From Puniceicoccales bacterium (GTDB lineage: Bacteria; Verrucomicrobiota; Verrucomicrobiia; Opitutales; JAIRKQ01), in contig JAIRMM010000029.1 in NCBI GenBank assembly GCA_031258695.1, positions 1 through 32,632 on the forward strand: DNA of 32,632 nucleotides, written 5' to 3'. Below are positions 7,301-15,921 of the stretch, one piece after another. The translations under genes were made by a program, and so were the position numbers. The stretch's first letter is position 1, and the number at the start of each line of letters is the position of its first letter. The notes below the pieces were generated by a model. It made no database searches. It was not told the origin of the DNA and saw nothing but the letters and a program-made list of their open reading frames with translations.

Positions 7301-8614
7301 ATGAACGACGTTAGGGTACGATTTGCTCCTAGTCCAACCGGGTTTTTCCACATTGGAAGTGCCCGTACGGCTTTGTTTAACTGGCTATACGCAAAACATC
7401 GGGGAGGAAAATTCATACTCCGCATTGAGGATACGGATGATGAACGAGACCGGAAGGAATTTCTTGATGTCCTGATCCATGGCCTGCACTGGCTTGGTTT
7501 ATATTGGGATGAAGGACCCGGTGTGGGAGGCGAGTACGGTCCATATTTTCAAAGTCAGCGATCCGATGTCTATCGAAAGTATATAGAAATCCTAGGGGAT
7601 GGCGGTTTCACCTACGAACGGGATGGGGCGTTATATTTTAGGGTTTCCCATGGGCCACAGGTTATCCATGACCTAATTCGCGGTGACGTCAGCAGGGAAG
7701 AAGAAAAAGATTTTGTCATCGTTCGTTCGAATGGGAAGCCGGTTTTTCATTTGGTCAACGTCGTCGATGACATTTCCATGCGGATTACACATATTATCCG
7801 CGGCGAAGACCACCTGTCTAATACGAGCAAACACATCGAATTGTTCAATGCCTTCGGCGTAAAGCCTCCGCTATTTGCACATATTCCTCTGATCCTGAAA
7901 TCACAAGGTTCTGGCAAAATGAGTAAACGCGATAGCGGTGCCCTAGTAGAAGACTACGAGAAAAATCATTTTATAGCCGATGCCGTTCGCAACTATCTGT
8001 GCCTACTCGGGTGGTCCCCCAAGGAAGACAGGGAAATTCTGCCATTGGATGAAATTGTACGACTATTTGACATCGGTGATGTCAATAGGAATAACGCCAG
8101 GTTCGACGAAAAAAAAATGTCATTTTTCAATTCGGAATACCTGCGAGCATTACCCTTCGATGACTTCTACGGTCGTGCACTGGCCGTTTTGGAAAGTAGC
8201 CACTTGGCCATTGGCGAATTTGATGCACACTACCTCAAAAATGTCTTGGCTCTGTGCCAGGAAAAGTTGCGTTCTTTTGCCGAGTTGCCGAATTTTGTCG
8301 AATATTTTTTTATCGAAAATTTTGCCCATGACCGGGACGCTTTGGCAAAGTTGCAATCGAAGTTTGACGTACAAACACGGCTACGTGAATTTAAATTGGC
8401 CTTTGAACCATTGGATACCGTTGACGAAACATCCGTCGAAAATTTGATCCATGGACTGGCGGCCGACCATGGAGTTAACACGGGAGAGTACATCCACAGC
8501 GTCAGGTTGGCGGTATCGGGACGTACGGTCGGGCCAGGCCTATTCGGGTTACTGCGCGTCCTGGGGAAGCAAGTCATTCTCAAAAGATTAAATGCCTTTT
8601 TGTCCCAAAATTAA
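7301..8614 (+). CDS. gltX: glutamyl-tRNA synthetase
   Basis: This class I aminoacyl-tRNA synthetase charges tRNA-Glu, and probably tRNA-Gln as well if an amidotransferase route is used. The 437 residues are somewhat shorter than the 470 or so of many homologs, mainly in the C-terminal anticodon-binding part. The HIGH-type motif is in APSPTGFFHIGSARTALFNWL near residue 9, and RIEDTDDERD follows. HIIRGEDHLSNT comes in mid-protein and KMSKRDSGALVEDY is the KMSKS motif. The ATG start has no clear SD. It follows rplS by 19 bases. Discrimination between tRNA-Glu and tRNA-Gln cannot be judged by eye. Confidence 0.96.
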   Translation: MNDVRVRFAPSPTGFFHIGSARTALFNWLYAKHRGGKFILRIEDTDDERDRKEFLDVLIHGLHWLGLYWDEGPGVGGEYGPYFQSQRSDVYRKYIEILGDGGFTYERDGALYFRVSHGPQVIHDLIRGDVSREEEKDFVIVRSNGKPVFHLVNVVDDISMRITHIIRGEDHLSNTSKHIELFNAFGVKPPLFAHIPLILKSQGSGKMSKRDSGALVEDYEKNHFIADAVRNYLCLLGWSPKEDREILPLDEIVRLFDIGDVNRNNARFDEKKMSFFNSEYLRALPFDDFYGRALAVLESSHLAIGEFDAHYLKNVLALCQEKLRSFAELPNFVEYFFIENFAHDRDALAKLQSKFDVQTRLREFKLAFEPLDTVDETSVENLIHGLAADHGVNTGEYIHSVRLAVSGRTVGPGLFGLLRVLGKQVILKRLNAFLSQN

Positions 8615-8765
8615 ATTGGACGTAACAAATTTTCCCATTGGTTCGTAATTTAAACAAATCATGAATCATTTTTTGCCGCCATGGCATTCGGCGAGGGAGG
8701 TATTTTCATTCCAGAAGGGATAGGGAAATATTGTACTTGCGGCGGTCTGATTTTTACACACAAAT

Positions 8766-10478
8766 TTGGGCAAATTGAAAACACTGGAACAACATGTTCG
8801 GCACCATGCCGTCACCACTATTGTTTTTTTGTTGTTTTGTGTGATTGTTTGGCGATTACTCGACCTGTCCTATTTTAATCGGGGAAAATACTATAAATCG
8901 CTGGAGCGGGCTAGGAACTCAATCATCACAATCCCGGCGAAGCGAGGCACCATATTCGATAGAAATTTTGAAACATTGGCCTGGGACAGAACCAAGATTG
9001 TTTTGGGCGTAGACCCCTACGTGGCCGATTCCGAAAAAGACCTACAAAAAATTTTTCTACTGTCAGAACTCTTGGGCATGGACGTCAAAAATATTTTGGA
9101 AAAGTTCGTAAAAAAATGCAAAATTTCAAATAATCGGAAGAAAAAAATACGCTGGGTCCCCATTTGTGAAATCGATAGCGACTCCCTCCATAGGGCGATA
9201 GAAGCGATCAAAATCCGCGGAGTATATGGAATAAAAAATCCCCGCAGATCCTACCCGTTTGGTCGCCAAACGGCCCATGTAACCGGATTTGTCAGCAAAC
9301 AAAATATTCCCGTTTGCGGCGTGGAAAAGTATATGAATTTTTACTTGCAGGGCCAGGATGGCTACATCGAATCGGAAAAGGACGGTCGAACAATGGAACT
9401 AGTCCAATACAGGAAAAAGGAAATTCCATGCAAGGACGGGAATGACGTTGTTCTGACCATCGACAAAAATATTCAAAAGATTGTATGCGACGAAGTATCC
9501 CAACTGGTTGGGAAATTTTCTCCCCAGTCCATTTCTATTATCGTGAGTGAAGTCCTAAGCGGAGAAATTCTTGCACTGGTAAACTATCCAGACTACGACC
9601 CAAATAACTATGGAAATTCTCCTCCGGAAAATATAAAAAATTTGGCCGTTTGTAACGTCTACGAGCCAGGATCGGTATTCAAGATAATTGCCATGTCGTT
9701 TGGGTTGGAGTATGGATTAGTCGACGAAGATAGCATTTTTGATTGCACATTGACAAGTGTTATGAACCGAGGGCGAAAAGTCACAATGCCAAAGGATCAT
9801 ACCCCTTTTGATAAATTAACGTTTACGGAAGCTATTAGAAAATCGAGCAATCGAGCAGCCGTGCAGATGGCAATGCTCATCGGTGAACAAGATTTTTATA
9901 ACTGCGTCAAATCCTACGGTTTTGGAGAAAAAGCTGGCTATGGTTTCGATGCGGAATCACCCGGAATATTGAGGCCGGTGGCAAAATGGGATGCGTGGAC
10001 AATTACCCGTATGCCGATGGGACACTCCGTTGGTGCCGTTCCTCTGCAAACCCACTGTGCCATATCGGTGATAGCCAACGACGGGATTTTACTAAAACCA
10101 AACCTGTTTAAACATGTCATGGAGGGGGATCAAAAAATTCTCACCATAAATCCAGTCATTCGGCGGCGAGTAATATCACCTCAAACGGCCTTTCGCATGA
10201 GGAAAATCATGCATAATCCGCAAAAAGATAAACTCCCAAACGGCATCGAATTTGGGGGTAAAAGTGGAACCGGACAAAAAATCATCAATGGCCAATATTC
10301 CCACCATAGGCATACGTCTTCCTACGGTGGATTTTTTCCCGTCGATGCTCCCAAGATTATTATTACCGTGATCGTCGATGATGCGAAAGTCGCCGGTGGA
10401 ATAGCATGGGGATCGGTGGTTTCCTTGCCGGCTTTTAAAAATATCGCCGAAAAAATTGCCCAATACTTGGAACTGTAG
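8766..10478 (+). CDS. ftsI: peptidoglycan transpeptidase FtsI-like (penicillin-binding protein)
   Basis: This class B penicillin-binding protein cross-links septal peptidoglycan. At 570 residues it has one N-terminal membrane helix (about 15-34), a dimerisation domain with the R-G-x-I-x-D-R motif (60-66), and a transpeptidase domain. The active-site motifs are S303-V-F-K306, S360-S-N362 and K499-S-G-T502. FtsI rather than PBP2 is favoured by the GFGEKAGYGFDAESPGIL segment. The only usable starts are TTG 8766 or TTG 8775, with no clear ribosome site; an in-frame TGA at 8748 blocks anything further upstream. The gene stands apart from any visible dcw cluster (no mraZ, rsmH or murE nearby). Confidence 0.92.
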   Translation: MGKLKTLEQHVRHHAVTTIVFLLFCVIVWRLLDLSYFNRGKYYKSLERARNSIITIPAKRGTIFDRNFETLAWDRTKIVLGVDPYVADSEKDLQKIFLLSELLGMDVKNILEKFVKKCKISNNRKKKIRWVPICEIDSDSLHRAIEAIKIRGVYGIKNPRRSYPFGRQTAHVTGFVSKQNIPVCGVEKYMNFYLQGQDGYIESEKDGRTMELVQYRKKEIPCKDGNDVVLTIDKNIQKIVCDEVSQLVGKFSPQSISIIVSEVLSGEILALVNYPDYDPNNYGNSPPENIKNLAVCNVYEPGSVFKIIAMSFGLEYGLVDEDSIFDCTLTSVMNRGRKVTMPKDHTPFDKLTFTEAIRKSSNRAAVQMAMLIGEQDFYNCVKSYGFGEKAGYGFDAESPGILRPVAKWDAWTITRMPMGHSVGAVPLQTHCAISVIANDGILLKPNLFKHVMEGDQKILTINPVIRRRVISPQTAFRMRKIMHNPQKDKLPNGIEFGGKSGTGQKIINGQYSHHRHTSSYGGFFPVDAPKIIITVIVDDAKVAGGIAWGSVVSLPAFKNIAEKIAQYLEL

Positions 10479-10605
10479 AATCAAAAAGATAAAAGTGAAC
10501 GTTCTCACCATTTGGGAGGGACCCTTAAATTGGTAATCGGCAGCAAAATGTGCCGAAAAAACTTGATTTGTTAGATATTATGCTTTGTGTAATCAAATCC
10601 TCGTA

Positions 10606-10682
10606 GGGGAATTAGCTCAGTTGGTTAGAGCATCAGCATGACACGCTGGGGGTCACTGGTTCGAGCCCAGTATTTCCCACCA
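10606..10682 (+). tRNA. tRNA-Val (anticodon GAC)
   Basis: The cloverleaf reads GGGGAAT acceptor, D-arm GCTC/GAGC, anticodon stem TCAGC/GCTGG around loop ATGACAC (anticodon GAC), T-arm ACTGG-TTCGAGC-CCAGT, acceptor ATTTCCC with one G-T pair, discriminator A and an encoded CCA. The gene ends 23 bases before the rpsU start codon, so the tRNA must be cut from a transcript that may continue into rpsU. Confidence 0.95.
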
Positions 10683-10705
10683 TGACACGGGAGGAGGTGA
10701 ATTTT

Positions 10706-10906
10706 ATGGCAGTAATAGTACAAATGCGAAAAGGCGAAACGATCGATAAGGCGTTGCGCCGTTTGAAGAAGCGCCTGGATCGCGAAGGTGTTATCCGAGA
10801 AGTTCGGGAAAAACAGTATTTTGAGAAGCCGTGTGCCAAGCGCCGCCGCAAGAAAAAAATGGCAAAATTTGCCAATTATTTGCGCCTCAAAAACGAGAAT
10901 ATGTAA
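10706..10906 (+). CDS. rpsU: 30S ribosomal protein S21
   Basis: bS21 is a small basic protein of the 30S platform involved in initiation. The 66-residue form starts at ATG 10706, directly after a strong ribosome site (GGAGGAGGTGA, 10690-10700), rather than at an ATG overlapping the tRNA CCA end. It begins MAVIVQMRKGETIDKALRRL, followed by KKRLDREGVIREVREKQYFEKP and the typical basic tail KRRRKKKMAK. The tRNA-Val gene ends 23 bases upstream. rpmF lies 66 bases downstream on the same strand. Confidence 0.97.
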   Translation: MAVIVQMRKGETIDKALRRLKKRLDREGVIREVREKQYFEKPCAKRRRKKKMAKFANYLRLKNENM

Positions 10907-10972
10907 CCTTAGATTGCCTCCATGGATAGGTGGGGTGTGTTAAATTTTAAGAATTTTTAAGAAAGTAAAAAA

Positions 10973-11152
10973 ATGGGTCAGCCAAAACGCAAACAGTCAA
11001 AACAGCGTAGTAGAAAACGCCGTGGAGCAAATGGATTCTCTGGACCGGAGTTGGCCAGAGATCCAGCAACGGGCAATTTGTTTAGTCCCCACCACGTTAA
11101 CCCGGAAACGGGAATGTATCGTGGGAGACAAATCATTGAATTAAAAGATTAA
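10973..11152 (+). CDS. rpmF: 50S ribosomal protein L32 (cysteine-free form)
   Basis: This 59-residue L32 begins MGQPKRKQSKQRSRKRRGAN, the conserved bL32 start. Its C-terminal half reads LARDPATGNLFSPHHVNPETGMYRGRQII, split here as LARDPATGNLF then SPHHVNPETGMYRGRQII. The zinc-binding cysteine pairs of many L32 proteins are absent, so it is the C-minus type that does not hold zinc. The ribosome site is weak (gaaagtaaaaaa). The usual rpmF-plsX-fabH order follows, with 18 bases to plsX. Confidence 0.95.
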   Translation: MGQPKRKQSKQRSRKRRGANGFSGPELARDPATGNLFSPHHVNPETGMYRGRQIIELKD

Positions 11153-11170
11153 TGGCCCCGTTGCCCAATT

Positions 11171-12232
11171 ATGACGCATAGCATGCATATGAATTCCAAA
11201 GAACAGATGGTCGCCGTTGATGTTATGGGGGGAGATGGGGGTGTTTCATCGATGATTAGAGGGGTAGAGCTTGCCATTAAATTGTTTCCCGATGAGATGG
11301 GCAAGTTGGTCCTGGTCGGCGATGAAGCAACCATAGAGGAACAGATTTCCCAATGCGGGTCCGTTTTCCACAATGGGGATGTGGAAATTTGCCATGCTTC
11401 CCAATCCATAGACATGGCGGAAAAGCCCATGCATGCTCTGAGGAATAAAAAAGATTCCTCCATGTTCAGGGCAATTGATCTTTTGAAAGAAAACAAGGTT
11501 TCCGGTGTTCTGAGCTGTGGAAATACCGGTTGCCTTGTCGTAGGAGGAACGCTAAAAGTAGGCGTGATGCCGGGGATCGATAGGCCCGCACTGGCCACGA
11601 TTATTCCGGCACCGACCAGTCGTTTTGTGCTGATTGACGTGGGGGCAAATCCCTCCACGTCTGCCAAAAGCCTGGTCCATAATGCCCTTCTCGGAGCATT
11701 ATACCATAATATCGCCGTCGATCCCAAAAATAGTCCGCGGGTAGGACTGCTAACGATCGGGACCGAGGAAGGCAAGGGTAGCGAAACCATCTGCGAGGCC
11801 CATGAAATGTTGAAAAAAATCAACGGTGAAATACGATACTGTGGGCTCATAGAAGGGTTTCAATTATTTAGCAATGAGATCGATGTGGTAGTCTGTGATG
11901 GATTCGTTGGCAATATTTTGTTAAAAACCATCGAGTCCCTAGCCGGAACGATAAAAAACTATATCAAAACAGAGATGAAAAAAAATCCGTTGCGCATGCT
12001 GGGAGCATTTCTCGCGGGTGGCGCTTTTAGGGCAATGAAAAGGGATCTAACGGCTGATAAGTACGGTGGAGCACCCCTGCTCGGGCTCAATGGAATCGTG
12101 GTAAAATCCCATGGCTCAAGTTCCGTAGAAGCGGTTGCCCATGCCCTACGCCTAACATTCAGATTATCCAAAATAAACAATGAACATTTTCTAAGCAATG
12201 CGATTGAAAAAGTTAATTTCCTCATCGAATAG
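11171..12232 (+). CDS. plsX: phosphate acyltransferase PlsX
   Basis: PlsX converts acyl-ACP to acyl-phosphate for phospholipid synthesis and is a peripheral membrane enzyme. The 353-residue protein shows VAVDVMGGDGG near the N-terminus, then ALRNKKDSSMFRAI and the central SGVLSCGNTGCLV. DVGANPSTSAKSL follows, then NIGTEEGKG-like LLTIGTEEGKGSE and the C-terminal YGGAPLLGLNGIVVKSHGSS. Several in-frame ATGs (11171, 11183, 11189, 11207) crowd the start and none has a clear SD, so up to 12 N-terminal residues are uncertain. It lies between rpmF and fabH in the conserved fatty-acid/phospholipid cluster. Confidence 0.96.
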   Translation: MTHSMHMNSKEQMVAVDVMGGDGGVSSMIRGVELAIKLFPDEMGKLVLVGDEATIEEQISQCGSVFHNGDVEICHASQSIDMAEKPMHALRNKKDSSMFRAIDLLKENKVSGVLSCGNTGCLVVGGTLKVGVMPGIDRPALATIIPAPTSRFVLIDVGANPSTSAKSLVHNALLGALYHNIAVDPKNSPRVGLLTIGTEEGKGSETICEAHEMLKKINGEIRYCGLIEGFQLFSNEIDVVVCDGFVGNILLKTIESLAGTIKNYIKTEMKKNPLRMLGAFLAGGAFRAMKRDLTADKYGGAPLLGLNGIVVKSHGSSSVEAVAHALRLTFRLSKINNEHFLSNAIEKVNFLIE

Positions 12233-12256
12233 GGAGTATACTAGGTAAAAGGTAAA

Positions 12257-13255
12257 ATGAAAAACAGCAAGCAGTTTGTAAAAATATTGGGAGTGGGGTC
12301 CTACGTTCCAGAGAAAGTGGTCACCAATGATGACTTGAGTAAGGTCGTCGACACATCCGACGAATGGATCCGAACGCGAACCGGTATCCGGGAAAGGAGG
12401 ATAGCCGCACCGGATCAAACCACGTCCGATTTGTGCGTATGTGCGGCTCGTAAAGCGATGGAAAATGCTTCTATTGGGGTGGAAGATATCGACTTGATTT
12501 TAACGGGAACCATAACATCCGACGTAATTATTCCTTCCACCTCCGTATTTGTTCAGACAAAATTAGGGTTGAAAAACATTCCTTGCTTTGACTATAACGC
12601 GGCCTGTTCGGGGTTGCAGTATGGCATCGAAATTGCACGGTCTCTGATAGAGTCCCAGCGGTATAAAAATATTCTATTGATTTGCGGAGATAAGCTATCG
12701 GCGATAACGGATTGGCAGGATCGTTCCACCTGTGTACTTTTCGGCGATGGTGCCGGAGCGGTTGTTCTCTCAGCCACCGAAAATGAAGAGGAAAATTCCA
12801 TCATCGACGTGCTGTTGGGGGCCAATGGAGAACACTCCGAACTAATAACAATACCGGCGGGAGGCTCAAGGGAACCGGCGAGTGAGAAAACCGTAAGCGA
12901 ACGAAAACATTTTATGAAAATGTCCGGGCGCGATCTTTTTCGAGAAGCCGTAAAAAGCATGGGAAATTGTGCCCAGGAAATTTTAGACAGAAATGGCATG
13001 TCTGCCAACGATGTGGATTTTGTCGTTACACACCAGGCCAATTGGAGAATCATAGATGCCGTCAGGGAACGCCTTGATATTTCTCCTGAAAAAGTCTGCG
13101 TAACCATTGATAGGTATGGAAACACATCGGCATCTTCGTGCATAATTGCCATAGATAGTTTAATACAGGGTGGCAAAATTGTTCGAGGATCGAAGGGACT
13201 AACGGTAGGTTTTGGAGCGGGGTTGACTTGGGGAGCAGCAATATTAAAGTTCTGA
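12257..13255 (+). CDS. fabH: beta-ketoacyl-ACP synthase III (FabH)
   Basis: FabH condenses acetyl-CoA with malonyl-ACP to start fatty acid synthesis. The 332-residue thiolase-fold enzyme shows the triad Cys117 (YNAACSGL), His259 (VTHQANWRI) and Asn289 (RYGNTSAS). The N-terminal motif TSDEWIRTRTGIRERRI is clear. It starts 24 bases after plsX with an AAGG-type ribosome site. The bamD-like gene starts seven bases after its stop, so rpmF to bamD is likely one transcript. Confidence 0.98.
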   Translation: MKNSKQFVKILGVGSYVPEKVVTNDDLSKVVDTSDEWIRTRTGIRERRIAAPDQTTSDLCVCAARKAMENASIGVEDIDLILTGTITSDVIIPSTSVFVQTKLGLKNIPCFDYNAACSGLQYGIEIARSLIESQRYKNILLICGDKLSAITDWQDRSTCVLFGDGAGAVVLSATENEEENSIIDVLLGANGEHSELITIPAGGSREPASEKTVSERKHFMKMSGRDLFREAVKSMGNCAQEILDRNGMSANDVDFVVTHQANWRIIDAVRERLDISPEKVCVTIDRYGNTSASSCIIAIDSLIQGGKIVRGSKGLTVGFGAGLTWGAAILKF

Positions 13256-13262
13256 GGCATTC

Positions 13263-14459
13263 ATGCGAAAATATATTCCATTTTTAATGTTTATTTTAAG
13301 TTTAACGCGTCTAAATGCAGACATAGTCTGGACGGAGGAACTTGGTTGGCAATCAACACCTGACATCGCTTCCGTTTCCAAGTTCAACAGGGAATCTTTG
13401 GACTCCCTACAGCTCATGAATGATGCTCGGCGAGCCCAGGAAGAAGGCCGTATCAGCATGGCTTTGGTGGGATATAGGAGCGTGTGTAAAAAGTTCCCCG
13501 ATTCCATTTTTGCCCCGGAGGCATACTATCAAATCGGGAAAATAAAGGTGAGCAAGAACCAGTTCAACGATGCATTCAAGGCATTTACTACCATAACAAA
13601 GAAATACCCGGAATATCCCCGTTTCAACGCCGTTTTACATGAAAAATTTGAGATTGCTCGGCTGTTGAAAAGTGGGGAACGGCCGAAATATTTCGGAGTT
13701 ATTCCGGGGTTTAGGGATTACCAGGCGACGGTCGATTTCTATAAAAAAATTGTGGAGGATGCTCCATTCAGCGACATTGCTCCCTTGGCGCTGGTCCACA
13801 TGGGGGATTTCGCGATTAGTAACGATCGGCCGCTCGAGGCAATTGCAGCGTTTGAACAGCTGCTAGACGAGTACCCCTATTCGGAACATACGCCTGAGGC
13901 CTATCTAAAGCTGGGTGACATCTACGCCAGAATGACCAAAAGTCCACTCTATGACCAAGGGGCAACCAAATTGGCCATGAATAATTACGAAGATTTTTTG
14001 ACACTATATCCGAACCATGAGGATGCTGCCAGAGCTCAGGCGGGCTATGACCAGATGAAAATCAGACTTGCCGAAAGTAAATTGTTTATGGGAGACTTCT
14101 ATTTTAATGCAAGGAATAATGCGAAAGCGGCCATCATCATGTATAACAAAGCGGCACGTTTTCTCCCAGGATCCGAAGTGGAACGCAATGCCAGGGAAAG
14201 GATAGCCCACATAAAAGCAGGGAATTTGCCCAAAGCGACGCCCGTAGATTTTCTGTTTGGCAGGTACCAACGCCCCTCCGAAGAGCAACTGTTAGATTTG
14301 CCAGCAAAGGATGAGTTTGAGGGCGGCTTTGAATTCTCCCATGATTTGATACAAATAAACACCGACAGTTCTGACCAGGAGGATTTTTTGGAAAGTACGG
14401 ATAGTAAGGTCAAGCCCGCCGAAAGTTTTATAAAAATTGGTCCGAATAGGGAATTTTAA
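13263..14459 (+). CDS. BamD-like TPR protein (outer-membrane assembly), no lipobox
   Basis: The 398-residue protein has an N-terminal signal peptide (residues 1-19, probable cut LNA|DI) and at least five TPR-like helix pairs between residues about 55 and 315. These include EEGRISMALVGYRSVCKKFPDS and ALVHMGDFAISNDRPLEAIAAFEQLL. This layout matches BamD/YfiO, the periplasmic lipoprotein scaffold of the BAM complex. Two differences stand out: no cysteine near the signal peptide end, so no lipid anchor is predicted, and an extension of about 70 acidic residues at the C-terminus. The start lies seven bases after fabH. A gene for an LptE-like lipoprotein follows, which supports an envelope role. 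A generic TPR periplasmic protein is the alternative. Confidence 0.75.
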   Translation: MRKYIPFLMFILSLTRLNADIVWTEELGWQSTPDIASVSKFNRESLDSLQLMNDARRAQEEGRISMALVGYRSVCKKFPDSIFAPEAYYQIGKIKVSKNQFNDAFKAFTTITKKYPEYPRFNAVLHEKFEIARLLKSGERPKYFGVIPGFRDYQATVDFYKKIVEDAPFSDIAPLALVHMGDFAISNDRPLEAIAAFEQLLDEYPYSEHTPEAYLKLGDIYARMTKSPLYDQGATKLAMNNYEDFLTLYPNHEDAARAQAGYDQMKIRLAESKLFMGDFYFNARNNAKAAIIMYNKAARFLPGSEVERNARERIAHIKAGNLPKATPVDFLFGRYQRPSEEQLLDLPAKDEFEGGFEFSHDLIQINTDSSDQEDFLESTDSKVKPAESFIKIGPNREF

Positions 14460-14471
14460 TTAAATGGAAAA

Positions 14472-14504
14472 TTTTTAAAAATAATGCGGCAATATTTTTA
14501 AAAA
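14472..14504. repeat. A/T-rich inverted repeat between bamD-like and lptE-like genes
   Basis: TTTTTAAAAATAATGC (14472-14487) is the near-perfect reverse complement of GCAATATTTTTAAAAA (14489-14504), with 15 of 16 positions pairing across a tight loop centred on CGG. It lies between two genes of the same strand, eight bases before the AGGGGG ribosome site of the next gene. It could act as a terminator/processing hairpin or block the ribosome site. Confidence 0.6.
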
Positions 14505-14523
14505 AGACTATAAGGGGGTCATT

Positions 14524-15033
14524 ATGAAAAAGATTCCTCCGTTAGTTTGTTTATTAATGTCGCTATTAGGTGCAGGGTGTATGTTTTATACTTTGAAGCC
14601 CATCTCACCTTTAGAGTTTGATAAAATATATGTTGCTCCCATAAGGAATGATTCCTTTGCTCCTCAGACACAGGAGGTATTGACGAGACGGGTTCGCTCA
14701 AGGCTGACCAACATTTCGGGACTAGAACTTGCTCCATCTCCCGAGAACGCTGCCGTCCTGGAGATTACCATCATAGAATTCGGACGATTCCTGGCTACTA
14801 CCCAGGAGGATGATACGTCCCAGGCGAAATCATTTAACATAAGAATGGCGATACACTGCTCATTAAGCAATAACCTAACGGGAAGAGTTTTCTTTAGAGA
14901 TTATCGCATATCGGATTTCATAGAATGCCACACATCCAACGATGACTTTCAGACACTCCAGTACCAGGCGATACCGAGGCTTGCCAATAAGATCGCCGAT
15001 AAGGTTTGTGACGTTATTTGCCACCTGTGGTGA
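14524..15033 (+). CDS. LptE-like LPS-assembly lipoprotein
   Basis: The 169-residue protein carries a lipoprotein signal peptide ending in the lipobox LGAG|C (Cys19). Y-x-L follows and then the pattern DKIYVAPIRNDSFAPQTQEVLTRRVRSRL, given here as DKIYVAPIRNDS and then TQEVLTRRVRSRL. That resembles the LptE (RlpB) and related LPS-assembly lipoproteins, which plug the LptD barrel in the outer membrane. A beta-rich middle and a C-terminal helix fit the family. It lies after the BamD-like gene with a strong AGGGGG ribosome site. Sequence similarity in this family is low, so the call rests on pattern, size and context. kdsB elsewhere in the window shows that the cell makes LPS. Confidence 0.7.
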   Translation: MKKIPPLVCLLMSLLGAGCMFYTLKPISPLEFDKIYVAPIRNDSFAPQTQEVLTRRVRSRLTNISGLELAPSPENAAVLEITIIEFGRFLATTQEDDTSQAKSFNIRMAIHCSLSNNLTGRVFFRDYRISDFIECHTSNDDFQTLQYQAIPRLANKIADKVCDVICHLW

Positions 15034-15051
15034 AAATGATGTTTTTGTAAA

Positions 15052-15225
15052 ATGACTGAAAAAGGGTTTGCTTTCGGAATGGTTTTGCCACAAAAAAGAG
15101 GACGGATGAAAGCGGCATGGACGAACATTTTCACGGGCGAAGAGCTGGTAAAAGGGAAAAATGTTCGGCTTTGTGCCTGGCGGGAAGTTTTACGGGACGA
15201 AAATTTGTTAATTGTAAACATTTAG
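15052..15225 (+). CDS. small unrecognised ORF, 57 aa, possible remnant
   Basis: An ATG-started frame of 57 codons lies 18 bases after the lptE-like gene and overlaps the end of the convergent CofE-like gene by 18 bases. It has no ribosome site. Its second half (W-T-N-I-F-T-G-E-E-L, then V-R-L and a short hydrophobic end) vaguely resembles the last strand region of malto-oligosyltrehalose synthase-type enzymes, but that is a resemblance by eye only. It may be a gene remnant or non-coding. Confidence 0.25.
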   Translation: MTEKGFAFGMVLPQKRGRMKAAWTNIFTGEELVKGKNVRLCAWREVLRDENLLIVNI

Positions 15226-15912
15226 GATATCCCTAAACATGTCGTCTTCTTTCGCCAATTGTGTGTTTGCCATGGAAAATTTGTTTCCGAATTCGACATT
15301 TTCCGCTCCACGAATGATTAGGAGGGGACAGCACTCGTTGCCTTCCCCCATCAGGTAGCATGCCGCCGATGCCAGTGAATCTGCTATGTTTACCGATGTC
15401 ATTTCAAACCTGCGTCCGAAAAGATCCTCCTTGCCTTTGTAATCCTTAGTTGGATTGAACCCGAAAATATCCTGGGCAACGCCGACCGTTCCCCGGCGAA
15501 AAGGTTCAATTTTGCTATCGATGGACATAAGTCCCAAATTTTTTATGGTGAATTTCTTGCATAGATATCCATGAATTTCGGCCAATAATTCGGTAACATT
15601 TTGGGGCCACAGAACATAGTATCCGTTTCCGTTGCTTTCATCGATTCCTGAAAAAGGAATCACGGTGCCATCCTTTAGGGTGAGAGTAGAAATTTCCCCC
15701 CATGTCCAGTCGGCTTCCTGGCGAACCAGTTGTTTTTTGTCAACCGTTCCGATCCTAACACACCTACCCTGGTGTATTGCCAGACACTTTGTCGCTATGC
15801 ATAATATGTCCGCTTCTTCCAATGAAAAGCCCTCCGAATCGAACAGAGGAAATATATTATTTTTCGGAGGGCAAAGTATGGAAGTTTTTACTGTCAAAAA
15901 TTTCAACGCCAT
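15208..15912 (-). CDS. CofE-like protein (coenzyme F420:L-glutamate ligase superfamily)
   Basis: The 234-residue protein matches the CofE/F420-0:gamma-glutamyl ligase-like family. It has TVDKKQLVRQEADWTW, then PFSGIDESNGNGYYVLWP (the GIDeSN motif), a DSK...RRGTVGVAQ segment replacing the usual D-x-x-GR-x-WR-x-G, and SVNIADSLASAACYLMGEG-N-E, followed by PLLIIRGAE. CofE adds glutamate to F420 precursors, but no other F420 gene is visible here, and the diverged central motif argues that the substrate differs. It begins nine bases after the peroxiredoxin stop, on the same strand, so the two are likely co-transcribed. True function is unknown. Confidence 0.8.
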   Translation of the reverse strand: MALKFLTVKTSILCPPKNNIFPLFDSEGFSLEEADILCIATKCLAIHQGRCVRIGTVDKKQLVRQEADWTWGEISTLTLKDGTVIPFSGIDESNGNGYYVLWPQNVTELLAEIHGYLCKKFTIKNLGLMSIDSKIEPFRRGTVGVAQDIFGFNPTKDYKGKEDLFGRRFEMTSVNIADSLASAACYLMGEGNECCPLLIIRGAENVEFGNKFSMANTQLAKEDDMFRDILNVYN

Positions 15913-15921
15913 GGGATTGGT

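Noticed and set aside
10633..10875. Minus-strand ORF over tRNA-Val and rpsU
   Set aside because: It is an antisense shadow of two well-supported genes; its end is a tRNA artefact.
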